64,000 nt of DNA from Limnephilus marmoratus (GCA_917880885.1 OU862927.1:38157571-38221570), one strand, 5' to 3'; shown: positions 21,600 through 33,259, counted from the first letter of the stretch. Notes: generated from the letters alone by a model not told the origin. Made by a program: numbers and translations.

Positions 21600-22544
21600 A
21601 AATAAGAAAGGATAACGATTATAATGAAGATCTGTGTGTACGTGGTTATATTGGTAGGTACATTATTTCAAACCAATTTTTGTACAAATAAATTTTGGAA
21701 TAAATTCATGTTTCGAGTCCAGCGAATTACACTGGTCACTAGAGTAAATTATTATTGTTACAGTGGTTTATTGGTGGCACTGGGCTCTGAGTACATAAAC
21801 GTGTAGATGTGGGCACTAGTACACAGTGGTGCCAAACAGTTTTAAAGAGTTAGTTTTTAAAAGTATTTAAACTTTTGGCTATTTATATTATAGTGGTTAC
21901 AACCAAAAAAAATTTTTAGGGGTATATAAACCGATATCAATTTTATTTACAAAAAATAAGTAAAAACTTTAAAAAAATGCAATTTCGCTTAACTAAAGCG
22001 CTGGTGTAATAAAAACAAAAGAATACTTAGAGTGGAAAGGGTTAAGCAATGTTTTTCTTCTCCCATATTTTATAAAAAAGTTGAAAGTTTTATTATATTT
22101 TCTCAATGAAAATAAAATAAAATGATGCTATCCTCCAGATAAATGAAGTAATAATGACATATTATATTTTACAAATATCAATAATTTGCAGATGATGTTT
22201 CCACAATGGCAAAACACATTTTCACAAAAAAAAAATAAGTATGTATGCACGAGAAGAGGACAGCGTGTTAAATAAAATTAAAAAATATTTTTCCTTAACA
22301 AGTGGAAAAAAATATATTTTAGTGTGCTAGTAGTTAGAAATATTTTTTAAGTCAAATGTGGTTTAGCTGCTAGCGTTATTGCAAAAGCGGTTTAGGCAAA
22401 AGTTGACCTTCATAATAGGATTAAATATCTATCCCTGTTCTAGCAGAAAATATCAGAAAACGATAATGTAATGCTAAGGCAAAATTAGATTTGAATTACG
22501 GATAAATGACACGTGACCTTTGTTTCCCACCAAGATTGTATTTA
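21600..22544. other. no recognisable feature
   Basis: AT-rich. The 60-codon frame at 21624 has a hydrophobic start but no support. Confidence 0.3.
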
Positions 22545-25500
22545 AATAAATCAATGATTGGCAATAACATAATTCTCTTCAAATAAATTTTCTAAAGAAA
22601 TTCTTTAAAAAACTGTCGATCCTTTACGGATATCCATATTTGGACACCAGTTGCAAAGTGAGTAAGTGTACTAGATTTTTTGATGTTGTTATTTAGTTCG
22701 TTGTATATTTTAGGTGCGATGTATGAGTATTGCCTTTGTGAAAAAGTTGTTTTTGTTGTGGGGATTGTGCATTTTGCATGAGTTGAGTAACGAGTATGTA
22801 TATCTTTTTGTGTGGATTTTATCAAACCATTTTTCCAGATATGGATGAGAACTATCTTAATGTACAATTGGCGAATGTCTAAGACAGCTAGTTTTTTGAA
22901 AAGTGGCTCTGATGGATGAGAAGGGGAACATTTGAAGATGATCCTTAACAAAAGTTTTTGAATGGTCACTAGAGGGTTGAGAATGGATGCTGCACAACCT
23001 CCCCATCCTATAATTCCGTATGTTGCTATAGATTGAAACAGAGCAAAATAAACACTTCTGAGTGTTTTTATGTCTAGGATTGATCGAATAGAATAAAAAA
23101 TATAGCATAACTTACGGAGTCTCTTTGTTATGGAGTTGATTTGGGCCTCCCAGCGTAAATGGTTATCTATAATGATCCCTAGGTATTTTATTTCATTAGA
23201 AGGTTTGAGAATTGGGCATGAACAGCTGTTTATAAGAGATAGTGAGGGATTGTCTAGATTTTGTGGGCAAGTGTGAATGATTAGTTTAGGAAGGTTTTCT
23301 GGGAGAGTGAATTTTCGGATTGAGAAATGCATATATTGTGTTTTTTGAATATTTAGGGTGAGGAGGTTAGAGTCTAGCCATTTTTTAATTTTGTTCAATC
23401 CAGAATTTGCTTTCTCGATTGTTATTTTCCATATTTTACTTGTAAATATGATAACAGTGTCATCAGCGAAAGATATTATATTACCTTCAATATCCAAATT
23501 CAGTAAGGAGTTCATATAAATGAGAAATAAGAGCGGGCCTAGAACACTCCCTTGGGGCACGCCGTAGGAGATAGGTAAGCATTTACTCGTATATTCTTGA
23601 TTAGAGTGGATGACGGTTGCTTGTGATCTCTGTGTGAGGTAGTTTTTAAACCATTTCAGAGCAGTACCTTCTATCCCAATCTGTTGGAGTTTTTTTAAAA
23701 GAATGTGGTGGGAAATAGTATCGAAGGCTTTAGACAGATCTAGAAAGACAGCAAGAGGTTTATTGCCTTTATCGAGGTTATCTGATATCAGTTTGGTAAA
23801 GGTTGCAATCGCATCAGCAGTACTGCAATCTTTACGAAAACCGTATTGGTTTTTAGAAAGAATTTTATTGTCCTCGAGGAATTTGAGGAGTCTTAGTTTT
23901 ACTACTTTTTCAAAAATTTTGGATATAGTGCTCAATAACGATATAGGCCTGTAACTATTTAGGGAAGATCTGTCACCTGATTTGAAAATAGGGATGATAG
24001 AGGCATGTTTAAGTGATTTTGGGAATATTCCGGATTGGAGGCTTAAGTTTATAATATGTTTGAGAGGGCTGGCAATAAGGGTTTTTAAATGCTTAGCGAG
24101 TTTAGAAGAGATTTTATCTACTCCTGTTGAATGGCTATTTTTTAATGATGTGATGATTTCTATAATTTCCAGTTCTGTGGTAGGAGTGAAAACAAATGGA
24201 GTATAACTCAGATGAGACAGGGATATTTTGTTTGCTAGGTCATGTTCCGAAACATTATTTCTAGTTAAGATATTATTAGAAAGGCTAGACCCGACTGAGG
24301 TGAAAAAATTATTGAAATGGTCTGCGATCTTTACGGAGTCATTACGTGTATTTGTTAGTGATCGGCCTTCAATGTTAATCTTATTGATGGGTGTAGTCGT
24401 ATTTCTAGTATAGGATATGTCCTTAATAATACTCCATATTTTTTTCTTGTCGTTTTCGGCGTTTATGATTTGTTTTTTATAGTAATCTTCTCTGGCCTTC
24501 GAAGTAATTTTCTTGCAAACATTTCTATATTTCTTGTAAAATGTGTGGGATTCATGATCGTTGGGATTTTTTTTGCAGAGTGCGTGGAGTTTATCACGCT
24601 TACGTATAGAATGAAGAATACCAACAGTTATCCAAGGTTTGAGTTTCGTGTCATAATGTTTTGTTTTGTCTGTTGTGTTGGATGTAGCGTTGGTTAGGTG
24701 GTTCTGAAGTGTTTGGACAAAAAATTCACAGGCTAAATTAGGATAATTTTGTTTGTAAAGATTTGACCAATTTTCTTGCGAGACCAGCTCAAAAAGTGTG
24801 GTATATATGATATTTTATTTTGTGGAATTTCGTGCGGTTGTGGTTTATGTACTTTGTGAGAAAGAGAAGTTATGGTAGCGTAGTGGTCTGTGACGGTACA
24901 TTGATATACAAGAGATATAGTTTTTAATTTACATTTTGAAAAAACATGATCAATACAACTTACAGACGAGCCAGATACTCTGGTGGGTGCTGTGATGGCT
25001 GGGACAAAACCTTGCAAAGTTAGTAGGTTTATGTAATCATTGACTTGTGGATGCATGGAATTAATTATATTTATATTAAGGTCACCAATAATAAGGAGAT
25101 TATCACAATCAGTTACACAAGATAAAAATTGGTTTAGTGAATTTAAAAAAGGGGTTATGTTAGATGTGGCTGGTGATCGATAAATTGAAAATATGGTTAC
25201 GTGTTTATCTATAGCAATTTTGAGACAGTTTGATTGGTTGATTATGATTTCGTTTACTGTGTGAGGTATGTGATTTTTTATATATATAATAACACCATCA
25301 TTTTGGGTTTTGTTATTCTGTGTGTTGTAGTGGGTGTAATTTATTATGTTTTTGGGAAGGTAATTTTCATTGATCCAGCATTCACTCAAAATGATTATGT
25401 CAAAGTTGGAGTTCAGGTCTGTGAGAACTATCAATAATTCGTTAAAATTACGGTTTATGCTTCTAATATTCATTGAGAAGATTTTTAGGGCTGATTGGGA

Positions 25501-25600
25501 TAATGTTTGTTGAACTTCTAGAGCACTGTTTGTTTCTTTACATTGAATTGGCGTCAAATGATTAATTATTAATTAAAATGTAAATTATATCATTTAAGTA
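22545..25600 (-). mobile_element. LINE, ORF2-bearing copy on minus strand
   Basis: The copy contains endonuclease, linker and RT of one LINE, about 3 kb. No ORF1 is recognised above 25557, so it is probably 5'-truncated just before ORF2. The 3' UTR is short and ends around TTGATTTATTTAAATAC (complement of 22540-22556). No clear TSD found. Confidence 0.75.
22592..25557 (-). pseudogene. LINE ORF2 (AP endonuclease + RT) with one frameshift
   Basis: Codons from 25557 to about 24815 encode the AP-endonuclease: MNIRSINRNF, ILSECW, DGVIIYIKNH, SIYRSP, LLIIGDLNIN, CIDHVF and VTDHY, so the metal-binding and catalytic Asn/Asp/His positions are present. A frameshift near 24810 moves the reading to a second frame that is open from about 24812 to the stop at 22592. 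That frame holds the linker, SYRPISLLS, FLDLSKAFDTISH, YGVPQGSVLGP, the catalytic FADD (about 23465) and a C-terminus with ATYGIIGWGG and SQRQYSYIAPKIYNEL. All RT motifs look intact, so the copy is fairly young; only the frameshift blocks the polyprotein. Confidence 0.88.
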
Positions 25601-26100
25601 ACCTATAAAACAATATTCTGACAGTTCAACTTTGAAAGTACGGCGTTTGAACAATAACTTGATTAAACTGATGTAAACCACACAAACAACATGGTAAATA
25701 TATCAATTATGTGAATAAAAGAGTAAATTCGTCACTAAAATAGAAATTATTAGGTAAAATCACAACATTTAGGTACTAACAAAATTTTCGACATCCCGCT
25801 ATAAACACACCAAGCTATTCTTTCATAGCGGGCCGTTGAGAACTAATGCAAAGGCGCGCCAATAATGCCCCTAGCGGAGAAGAATTAAAACAACATTTTT
25901 TAATAGTAAATTAAAACCATATACAACGTTGTCAGATCTTCAATGCATTTTAACAGCGTGACCACGTAAGAAAGGTTATTGGTAATAAAACGTGTTTTAG
26001 TGTACACGGGGTTTATTTATATTATTGCAATAACACAGGTTATCGGCCGTGAAAAGTTTTTTTAGTAAGGCTGTTAGTTTAAGAATACTTTAAAAATATT
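25601..26100. other. no gene recognised
   Basis: A small hairpin CCCGCTAT...ATAGCGGG lies at 25796-25834. Otherwise unrecognised AT-rich sequence. Confidence 0.3.
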
Positions 26101-26291
26101 TATCGCACATTCCGTAGAAAAGTATCGTAAGTCAAAATTTTCTTTTTTACGTTTTAATGTTTTTATATTGTGAAGAAGCAATAAAATCTCCTTTCGACGG
26201 GACCACTTGTTCATCATTAATTTATTTGTTTTCGCTCTCCTGTAAAATAAATATTTTTGACTTACGACACTTTTCTACGGGATGTGCGATA
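26101..26291. mobile_element. 190-bp MITE
   Basis: The ends are 35-bp inverted repeats with two mismatches: TATCGCACATTCCGTAGAAA... against the complement of ...TTTCTACGGGATGTGCGATA. The loop is about 115 bp and non-coding. TSD is not clear. Confidence 0.75.
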
Positions 26292-26441
26292 TGTATATTT
26301 TTTCTTATCATTTTTCAATACGTCTTTTTGTCAAATTGAAATTTAATTGCTTCAAAATTATTTTGTCTTAATCTTCTACATCCATACTCGAATGGTATAA
26401 TGTAAAAAAAATGTTTTTTTTTTATATATTTTTAACTGTAA

Positions 26442-26756
26442 TTTTTGGGGTACCAGAGAATACAAGTAGAGGATGCCCGCGCTGTGGTTCAGTGCTTTCA
26501 CTGCTTGGGCTTTGGACATACTTCTGTCAGGTGTCTTCATAAAGAAAAGGACAAACCGTCGTGTACACACTGCGCTGGTGATCATTCCTACAAAGATTGT
26601 GTTAACAAAGACAAAGAACCTAAATGTAAAAACTGTGATAGCAAAAATAAAAAAATGAACTGGAATATTGACATCAGGCATTCTGCAAACGACAATACGA
26701 AATGCAATGTGTATAAAAAAATGAGCATTTTAGCAAAAGAAAAAATAGAATATTGA
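26442..26756 (+). pseudogene. LINE ORF1 C-terminus with CCHC zinc knuckles
   Basis: The frame opens right after a stop at 26439-26441, without an ATG, so the N-terminus is lost by 5' truncation. It contains Gag-type zinc knuckles: CFHCLGFGHTSVRC, CTHCAGDHSYKDC and a third CKNC start that is incomplete. In Jockey-group LINEs such an ORF1 protein coats the RNA and takes it to the nucleus. The frame ends at TGA 26754-26756. About 300 bp of AT-rich sequence follow before the next ORF. Confidence 0.72.
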
Positions 26757-27058
26757 CTAGAAATAACATTAAACCTGCCTCAAAGTAGATACAGTGCTAT
26801 TATAATACATATGAAGTTTTCTGTAGAATTTGCTACATTTCAATAAATGCAATTATTTACGTTATTATTACTAAACATTACACATTTCTATTTTTATACT
26901 ATTTTACAGAAAATAATCATTGTATAAAGACATTAGATTTCCAAACGTCGTCATATTCTGTTATTAAAAATTCACTTTATTACATAAATATTGTTATAAA
27001 AATTATAAAAGATCGCCAAATAACTAAAAAAAATAAAATTATTATATTACATTATTTT

Positions 27059-27925
27059 TTGAACAGTAATATCATAACGACACTTTCAAAAACATTTTAT
27101 TGTTTACTTAAACATGCATATATTCATTATGTACTATATTTCACATTCATAAATATAACAACAGCTTTTAAATTTTTTTTTAAATATTATAAATATTCTG
27201 AAATAACACTAGATGTGAACATACAGTTTATTTTATATTTATTAAGTCTTTATCAAAAAGTACTTGTACCAATTAGCTCTAGAAACAATCACTTTTATAT
27301 TGTTAAATATTTAACATTAAATTCTTTAATCTTTACTCAAAATACTTCTCTTTTTAAACAAAACAAGAAAATAATTTATTTTTACGGGCTGAAACCTACA
27401 AAAGATATTAATTATAGTTTAGGTTTCATAAATGGAGTTATTTTATATTGCTCTCTTTTCATGTTTACTGGACAGATAATAAAAATATGTGTTAAATATA
27501 TTTTTTATGTATGGGATAAAATCAACCTAACAAAAATATTAAATTTTATTGTTTTATCTAAAAATCAAATATTTGTAATATTATTTCATGTTAAAAGCAT
27601 GGAAAACTATTTTGTATCATTATATTATACTAAGGGCTTTTACTTTAAGAAAAAGAATTGTGATGTCTTTGATAAAAACAAATGCTTTATCATAATATTA
27701 ACTTGTATAATAACTATTTATTGCCGTATTACGCTAAGTATAAATACGGGTATTACAAAAAAAATGTATGTAATTATATCAAGTATTAAATTGAAGCTTA
27801 AACTGCATTATAATATAGAGTTATTTCTTATAGAAATATTTCAATATGTAAAATCAACAAAACTTCGTATCACAATCTTATTGTATTGCATAAAATTTAA
27901 CTACGAATTCAATGGCTCAGAATAA
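27059..27925 (+). CDS. unknown 288-codon hydrophobic/basic ORF overlapping LINE ORF2
   Basis: I do not recognise this protein. The first start-like codon is TTG at 27059; the first ATG in frame lies further in. It is rich in Ile, Phe, Tyr, Lys and Asn. Hydrophobic stretches that could span a membrane are FINGVILYCSLFMFTG (about residues 123-138) and CFIIILTCIITIY (about 211-223). Its stop overlaps the ORF2 start by 14 nt in another frame. In sequence of this base composition stops are expected about every 11 codons, so a 288-codon frame is very unlikely by chance. It may be a third LINE protein, a captured host exon, or a recent loss of stops. It has no CCHC, coiled-coil or RRM signature, unlike known ORF1 proteins. 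Confidence 0.45.
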   Translation: MNSNIITTLSKTFYCLLKHAYIHYVLYFTFINITTAFKFFFKYYKYSEITLDVNIQFILYLLSLYQKVLVPISSRNNHFYIVKYLTLNSLIFTQNTSLFKQNKKIIYFYGLKPTKDINYSLGFINGVILYCSLFMFTGQIIKICVKYIFYVWDKINLTKILNFIVLSKNQIFVILFHVKSMENYFVSLYYTKGFYFKKKNCDVFDKNKCFIIILTCIITIYCRITLSINTGITKKMYVIISSIKLKLKLHYNIELFLIEIFQYVKSTKLRITILLYCIKFNYEFNGSE

Positions 27926-30878
27926 TTTCTCGTATATAGATAATGATAACGAAATAGAATGTAGTACAGTAAACAATTTAGAAGATTGGATAAAAAAAGA
28001 AAACCCAAATGCGTCTGATAATCTTGTTTGTATTCAATTAAATATAAGATCTATACAAAAATATTGGAATATACTGCATATATATCTACTTAATTGTTTG
28101 AAGCATATTGATATTATAATGCTATGTGAAACATCTATTGAAATTGAAAGTACGTGTTTGTACAATATTCCCGGATATAATGCATATAACTACTGTAGGA
28201 CTGATAAGTCAGGAGGAGGGATTATATTGTTTATAAGAAATAAATTTGAATTTAGGCCAAAATCGTTCCAATCTCTACATTTTGAAAATATAACAGGAAA
28301 GCTCATACTCCAGGACAAAACTAAAGTTAATATAATAGCTATCTATAGACCTCCTAATTTCAGTAAATCTTCATTTTTAACGGAACTATCATCATATCTT
28401 GATACAATTAATAATAAGGAAAATATTATCTTACTTGGAGATATAAATCTAAATTTGCTTAATGACCATGATTATATCATAACTTCATATGAAAACTTAC
28501 TAACTAACCATTATTTAACAAAATGCATTAATGTAGTAACCAGAGAAGCTGTATTAAATGGACAAATTACTCGCACGTGTATTGACCATATATTTGCCAA
28601 ATTTAGAGGCAAGAAAATAACTGCTTGCGTCTCTGAAAATAATATTGCCGATCATTTTATCACTGCTATTAATATAAAATCTCATAAACGTCAGGTAGAC
28701 TTTGCAAATAAGTATATTCAAATCATCTCACAAAAGGCTATTGATCGATATATCAAAGATTATAACTGGAATAAACTTATAGAGGAGAGGGATTGTATTT
28801 CATTATATGAAAAAATAAAATCTTTATTTGACAAATTTTACAAGAGTAGTTCTAAAACGATAGTGCAAAAACCGAAAACACGACCTTTTGCAATAAATGA
28901 ATGGGTAAGCAGTGAATTATTATGTCATATAAATAAAAGAGATAAACTTTATAAAAAATGGAAAAGTACACCAACAAACAAAACATTTGAAACAGAATAC
29001 AAAAAAACACGAAACCTTGTCAATAAACTTATAAATAAAGATAAAACTAACTACTATAACAATAAATTTAAAAACTGTTTTAATGATACAAAAAAAACCT
29101 GGGACGAGATAAATAATATTTTAGGACGTAAACCCAAAAACGATTGTGATGAAACTATAACACGATATATGTTAAAAGATAGAACTGAGGATTCTGTGTC
29201 AAATGATTTTGTGAATTACTTCTCGGATAGCATCAGCAACATGTTACATAAATGCAATCACAAAGCTACTAATATAGTACTCGAAGAACTACCTCATAGT
29301 TTATATATACCAAGAGCTACTATAACTGATATTGAAAACATTGTTAAAAAAATGAAAAACTCTAAAAGCACAGGTATTGACAATATAAGAATGTTTGATT
29401 TAAAAAGAAATGTAAAAACTCTTGGGCCAATAATTACTCATTTAATCAATATGATAATAAAGCAAGCAAAAATTCCACAAGAATTTAAATGTAGCATTAC
29501 AAGACCAATATTTAAAGGTGGAAAACACATTGAACTAGGAAATTATAGGCCTATTAGTATACTACCAGCATTAGAAAAAAATCTCGAAAAATTTATATCA
29601 AATAAATTAAATAATTATATTGAAAAATTCACTATCATAGATCCAAATCAATACGGCTTCCAAAGAAAAAAAAACACTGAAAAACTACTGCAAGATTTTT
29701 CCAATTATATAAATAATCAATTAAATAATAAATTACATGTTATTGTTTTATTTATCGATAACTCTAAAGCTTTTGACACAATTAACTCTAAAAAACTTCT
29801 GAAAACTCTAGAAAAAATTGGAATAAGAGGAAATGTGTTAAATTTATTTAAAGATTATCTTAGAGATAGAAAAATATGTACCAAAATAAATAATACTTTT
29901 AGTAAAACAAAAAATGTTTCTGCAGGAGTTCCACAAGGTTCCATATTGGGGCCTACACTATATATAATTTATGTAACTATAATGAAAAAACTTTTCTCTT
30001 TTGTTAAACATTTTGTATTCGCAGATGATACGGCATTGGTCATATCACATAAAGATCTAAAAATTGCAATTGAACTCATGCAAATTGACTTTAATCAACT
30101 TTGTAAATGGTCACATGATGCAGGATTATTAATAAATGCTAAAAAAACCAAAGTAATGCATATAAGATCACCTAATGCCAAATTTCTATTTTATCCTAAT
30201 ATTATTTCTCACGATTTTAATTGCATCCATAAAAATATTCCAACTAATTGTAAATGTGATAGCTTAGAATTAGTTACGGAATACGTGTATCTTGGTGTTA
30301 CAGTAGATTGTTTTTTTAAATGGGACAAACATATTAAAAAAACCTGTAAAAGACTCAGATCAATTGCTGGCAAAATGTACACATTAAATTTTTTTCTTTC
30401 AATTGAAACACTTAAAATAATTTATATGTCACTGGCAGAATCTATTATAAGATATGGATTAACAATATGGGGAAATACTTCTATAACCAATCTGAAACAA
30501 GTACAAGTTGTACAATACGCAATTGTAAAATTATTAGTCGTCCCTAATATTTTCAAACAGAGACACGATACACCGTTGCTGTTTCAGAATGCCAAAATTT
30601 TACCAGTGAAAGCAATACTATGGCACAAAATTATAATTCAGCATATATTTACCCCGCAGCATAAAGAGAAATTAGAACATAAATACAGCACTAGATTCAC
30701 GCGCAACGACGGGTTAATAGTTCCGAAATTTAACAATAAGTACGGACAGAGAACGTTTGAATACATCATACCGAAGATATTTAATTTATTACCTGACACT
30801 ATAAAGCAATGTAATTCTATGAATAAGGTTGAATATATGGTGAAAAATTGGCTATCGGAAAAAAAATATTTGTATTGA
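27912..30878 (+). CDS. LINE ORF2: AP endonuclease-reverse transcriptase, intact
   Basis: A single 988-codon frame encodes an N-terminal AP-type endonuclease (about residues 40-260; QLNIRSIQKYW, MLCETS, GGGIILFIRNK, AIYRPPN, ILLGDINLN, CIDHIFAK, IADHFI) and a reverse transcriptase (about 450-760; NYRPISILPALEK, FIDNSKAFDTINS, AGVPQGSILGP, catalytic FADD at about 30020). Motif A reads FIDNSKAFD, with Asn where most relatives have Phe or Leu. The C-terminus holds IRYGLTIWGN and YGQRTFEYIIPKIFN. No RNase H domain is present. The enzyme nicks target DNA and primes reverse transcription there. ATG 27912 overlaps the preceding ORF by 14 nt. No stop or frameshift is present, so the copy is young and could be active in trans. 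Confidence 0.93.
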   Translation: MAQNNFSYIDNDNEIECSTVNNLEDWIKKENPNASDNLVCIQLNIRSIQKYWNILHIYLLNCLKHIDIIMLCETSIEIESTCLYNIPGYNAYNYCRTDKSGGGIILFIRNKFEFRPKSFQSLHFENITGKLILQDKTKVNIIAIYRPPNFSKSSFLTELSSYLDTINNKENIILLGDINLNLLNDHDYIITSYENLLTNHYLTKCINVVTREAVLNGQITRTCIDHIFAKFRGKKITACVSENNIADHFITAINIKSHKRQVDFANKYIQIISQKAIDRYIKDYNWNKLIEERDCISLYEKIKSLFDKFYKSSSKTIVQKPKTRPFAINEWVSSELLCHINKRDKLYKKWKSTPTNKTFETEYKKTRNLVNKLINKDKTNYYNNKFKNCFNDTKKTWDEINNILGRKPKNDCDETITRYMLKDRTEDSVSNDFVNYFSDSISNMLHKCNHKATNIVLEELPHSLYIPRATITDIENIVKKMKNSKSTGIDNIRMFDLKRNVKTLGPIITHLINMIIKQAKIPQEFKCSITRPIFKGGKHIELGNYRPISILPALEKNLEKFISNKLNNYIEKFTIIDPNQYGFQRKKNTEKLLQDFSNYINNQLNNKLHVIVLFIDNSKAFDTINSKKLLKTLEKIGIRGNVLNLFKDYLRDRKICTKINNTFSKTKNVSAGVPQGSILGPTLYIIYVTIMKKLFSFVKHFVFADDTALVISHKDLKIAIELMQIDFNQLCKWSHDAGLLINAKKTKVMHIRSPNAKFLFYPNIISHDFNCIHKNIPTNCKCDSLELVTEYVYLGVTVDCFFKWDKHIKKTCKRLRSIAGKMYTLNFFLSIETLKIIYMSLAESIIRYGLTIWGNTSITNLKQVQVVQYAIVKLLVVPNIFKQRHDTPLLFQNAKILPVKAILWHKIIIQHIFTPQHKEKLEHKYSTRFTRNDGLIVPKFNNKYGQRTFEYIIPKIFNLLPDTIKQCNSMNKVEYMVKNWLSEKKYLY

Positions 30879-31092
30879 TAATTGATATGTATATTGATAT
30901 GTATGTTGAATCTGTAGATATAAGATGTAAATTTTAAATGTAAATAATCTATATGTAACTAAAATATAAGCACCTGTTGACAAGCCAATTGAATTGGCTT
31001 AGCAGGACTTGTTTGTTGATTTTAATATGTATATCTGTTATTTCAATAAAAAAAAAAAAAAAAAAAAATATATTATATTTTATATATTTTTA

Positions 31093-31490
31093 TATGTAAA
31101 CAAAAACCTAGACAACAACCACCCTGTAAATTGCCATCTCAACACAGGCGTTTCACACCTAGTGAGATAGGCGGATACGTTATTTTAGTGTTAACACAGT
31201 TTTATTCCTCACTTTTAGTGACTTTGTATCACTTTTCAAAGGCGTTGAAGCACCACTGTGTTGAGTTGTGGGATCACCATTAATTGTTGTACACTATTAA
31301 AATAAATGTTTACATCTTTCAAAAATACAAGAAGTACAAAGAAGAGTGTACAGATAGGTAGGCACTTACAAAGATTTAAAATAGTAATACTTATCAAATG
31401 TAAGACAGAAAATAAAAATTAAACGTGTGTATATTAGGTACATTACATGTGTATATTAGGTATCCATAAGTTAAAAAAAAAAAAATAAAT

Positions 31491-31549
<59 letters not shown>

Positions 31550-31701
31550 TTCACCTTCGCCTTCACGGCTCGCAACATTGTAAATAACTAAGTGTGTAAA
31601 AGCAAATTCTTAAAATTTTCCAGACTTTAAAAAAAATATATATATATGTATATATTAACTCAACTTTGGCATTAATCTTCTGTTAAATATAAATGTAAAA
31701 C
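31093..31701. other. no gene; repeat-family copy and long A tract
   Basis: 31196-31284 resembles the CACTTTTAGTGACTT repeat family. 31472-31546 is an (AAAT)n and A(>40) tract followed by CTTTCACCTTCGCC; it may be the tail of a retroposed copy whose body I cannot identify. Confidence 0.4.
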
Positions 31702-31960
31702 TCATGCAATGTCCAGTGTTTTGAATATAATGTCCTCCACGTGCAAAGTCGTATCTTCCCCATAGCATAAGCATAAACTTTCTAATAAAGTGTGTTTTGT
31801 CGGAAGTGTTCTGCAGGTAAGTATGATTCTGTATCTATTTGAAAATAATAAAATTAGATAGAGCCTAGGATTCACAATAAATTGTAAAGCGCCCTTGAGG
31901 TGATTTTTCACAAAAACGGCGCTATACAAATTATCCAATTATTATTATTACATATATATG
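31702..31960 (+). repeat. L2/CR1-type LINE 3' end
   Basis: TGTAAAGCGCCCTTGAGGTGATTTTT then AACGGCGCTATACAAATT and (ATT)n at 31882-31952. It matches 19066-19143 in inverted orientation. The preceding 180 bp probably belong to the same 3' UTR. Confidence 0.6.
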
Positions 31961-32378
31961 TACATTGACTAATAAAAGTTTTTTTTAAATTTTATACAAC
32001 TGGTGAACAATTGTTTACCATACAAAAATGGTTTTTTATCAGCATAGAAATATAATACATCAGTAAGAGGGATAGTTTTTTAGTAAGAGGGATAGGTAAT
32101 ATTTACACGTTGTACCTACCCAATTGTACCAGGAAGCATAGTAAATAAAAATTGTTTACTTTTAAGTACCTACTAGTTAATAAAATGATAATAATATACC
32201 TTACTAACAAAAATAATAACGTATAAACAAATAATGTTCTTGGCATAACAAGATATTGTAATAGTTAATAGTGGAGGTCTATTTATATACCTACACCTGT
32301 GACTATATCATGTGTGTCATAATGATGACGCTATTCAACACGATATTAAATTTAGTCTAACACACTAGATGGCGTGAC
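31961..32378. other. no recognisable feature
   Basis: AT-rich; a short duplication of TTAGTAAGAGGGATAG at 32063-32096. No gene. Confidence 0.3.
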
Positions 32379-32660
32379 TTACATCTGCAGCTCTGACGCG
32401 GTTGTCTCTAACCGGTCCACAAGTAATGTGGACTCCGTCTCTTCGGTAGGACTGTACTTCACAGGATCATTTCTGTAGTACTTCCTCCCTCGTAACGTGT
32501 ACACTCTACCAGAGTTACACTCCGTGATGAGGAGACGTGGCGCGGTTCCTTGAGCGTGAGGCAGGTCTAGAGTTAGCCGCAAGGCAGATTCCTGATCATC
32601 GATGATCGTTCGCCCTTTGAGTTTTCTCAGGGGGTTAAGGGGACCGTCGCTTTCTGAGCG
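32379..32660 (-). CDS. possible host-gene exon
   Basis: The minus strand has a balanced-composition open frame of about 90 codons with unbiased amino-acid use (PLNPLRKLKGRTIIDDQE, LTLDLPHAQGTAPRLLITE, NSGRVYTLRGRKYYR, TEETESTLLVDRLET). It ends with GCAGAT|GTAAGT, a consensus splice donor at 32377-32382, so the listed stop TAA may be intronic. A possible acceptor, GACCGCTCAG, lies near 32654-32663. The local GC is higher than the surroundings. No family was recognised and neighbouring exons were not found. It could equally be a TE exon. Confidence 0.35.
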   Translation of the reverse strand, partial: RSESDGPLNPLRKLKGRTIIDDQESALRLTLDLPHAQGTAPRLLITECNSGRVYTLRGRKYYRNDPVKYSPTEETESTLLVDRLETTASELQM

Positions 32661-32928
32661 GTCGTTACTTAATTTTTGTTTATTATTACGTTAAAGACAG
32701 TGGGTCGCGCACTGTTTCAACTAGGAGGATGGAAGGTTTCTAAATACGTTCGATCTGAACTGATTTAGAAAGCGAATTCTTCTCCGAGAAACAGTGCGCG
32801 GCGCCTAAGCAAATCAAAAGAGGTGGAGCGGAAGTGAAGGTCTCCCAACCGGTTCCATGGAATACCAATTCTGAATCTGAATGAAACCTACTCGGAAACG
32901 CTTCTATGCCGAACACCTCAGAAAGGTC
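32661..32928. other. no recognisable feature
   Basis: Contains GTCGCGCACTGTTT at 32705 and its imperfect complement AAACAGTGCGCGGCG at 32789, a possible ~100-bp inverted-repeat element (about 32690-32805). No coding. Confidence 0.35.
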
Positions 32929-33058
32929 AAAAGCTATGAAAAAATAATTTTGAAATAGCCGGTACCCTAACCAAACTTAACCAATTTTTTTATCATGACT
33001 TTTCTTGAGTTGGTTTCATTCTGAGTTGTCCGGTCAGTCCGGTTACCCTCAACAGAAA
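32929..33058 (+). repeat. AGCTATGAAAAAATAATTT repeat family, copy
   Basis: AAAGCTATGAAAAAATAATTT, then ATAGCCGGT..CCTAACC.AACTTAACC, then GAGTTGGTTTCATTCTGAGTTG. Near-identical block order recurs at 34996-35131 and 42644-42802. Confidence 0.7.
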
Positions 33059-33259
33059 CACCTCAGCCGTTTTTGGATAAACGTTATCTCCTGTCAGATT
33101 TCTGTGATTTTTATTTATTATGGATATGGATTAACGCCGATTAACGGCTTTTACATGGGAATTGCAAAAATTTGAAAGAATATACATAGTTAAGAAGAAA
33201 AAAAAAATATAACAAAAAATTAAAGAGCACATATGAATATACAGAAGTGACAGTATTAA

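Larger units (their letters stand above)
26435..31078 (+). mobile_element. LINE with intact ORF2 and extra ORF
   Basis: The element runs from a truncated zinc-knuckle ORF1 through a 288-codon unknown ORF and an intact ORF2 to a polyA at 31048-31069. The 14-bp sequence TTTATATATTTTTA is present on the left (26421-26434) and right (31079-31092), the likely TSD, though it is low-complexity. Total 4.6 kb. It is the best preserved LINE in the window. Confidence 0.75.

Noticed and set aside
23703..25437. Several 60-83-codon plus-strand ORFs
   Set aside because: Shadows of the minus-strand LINE ORF2 at 22592-25557.
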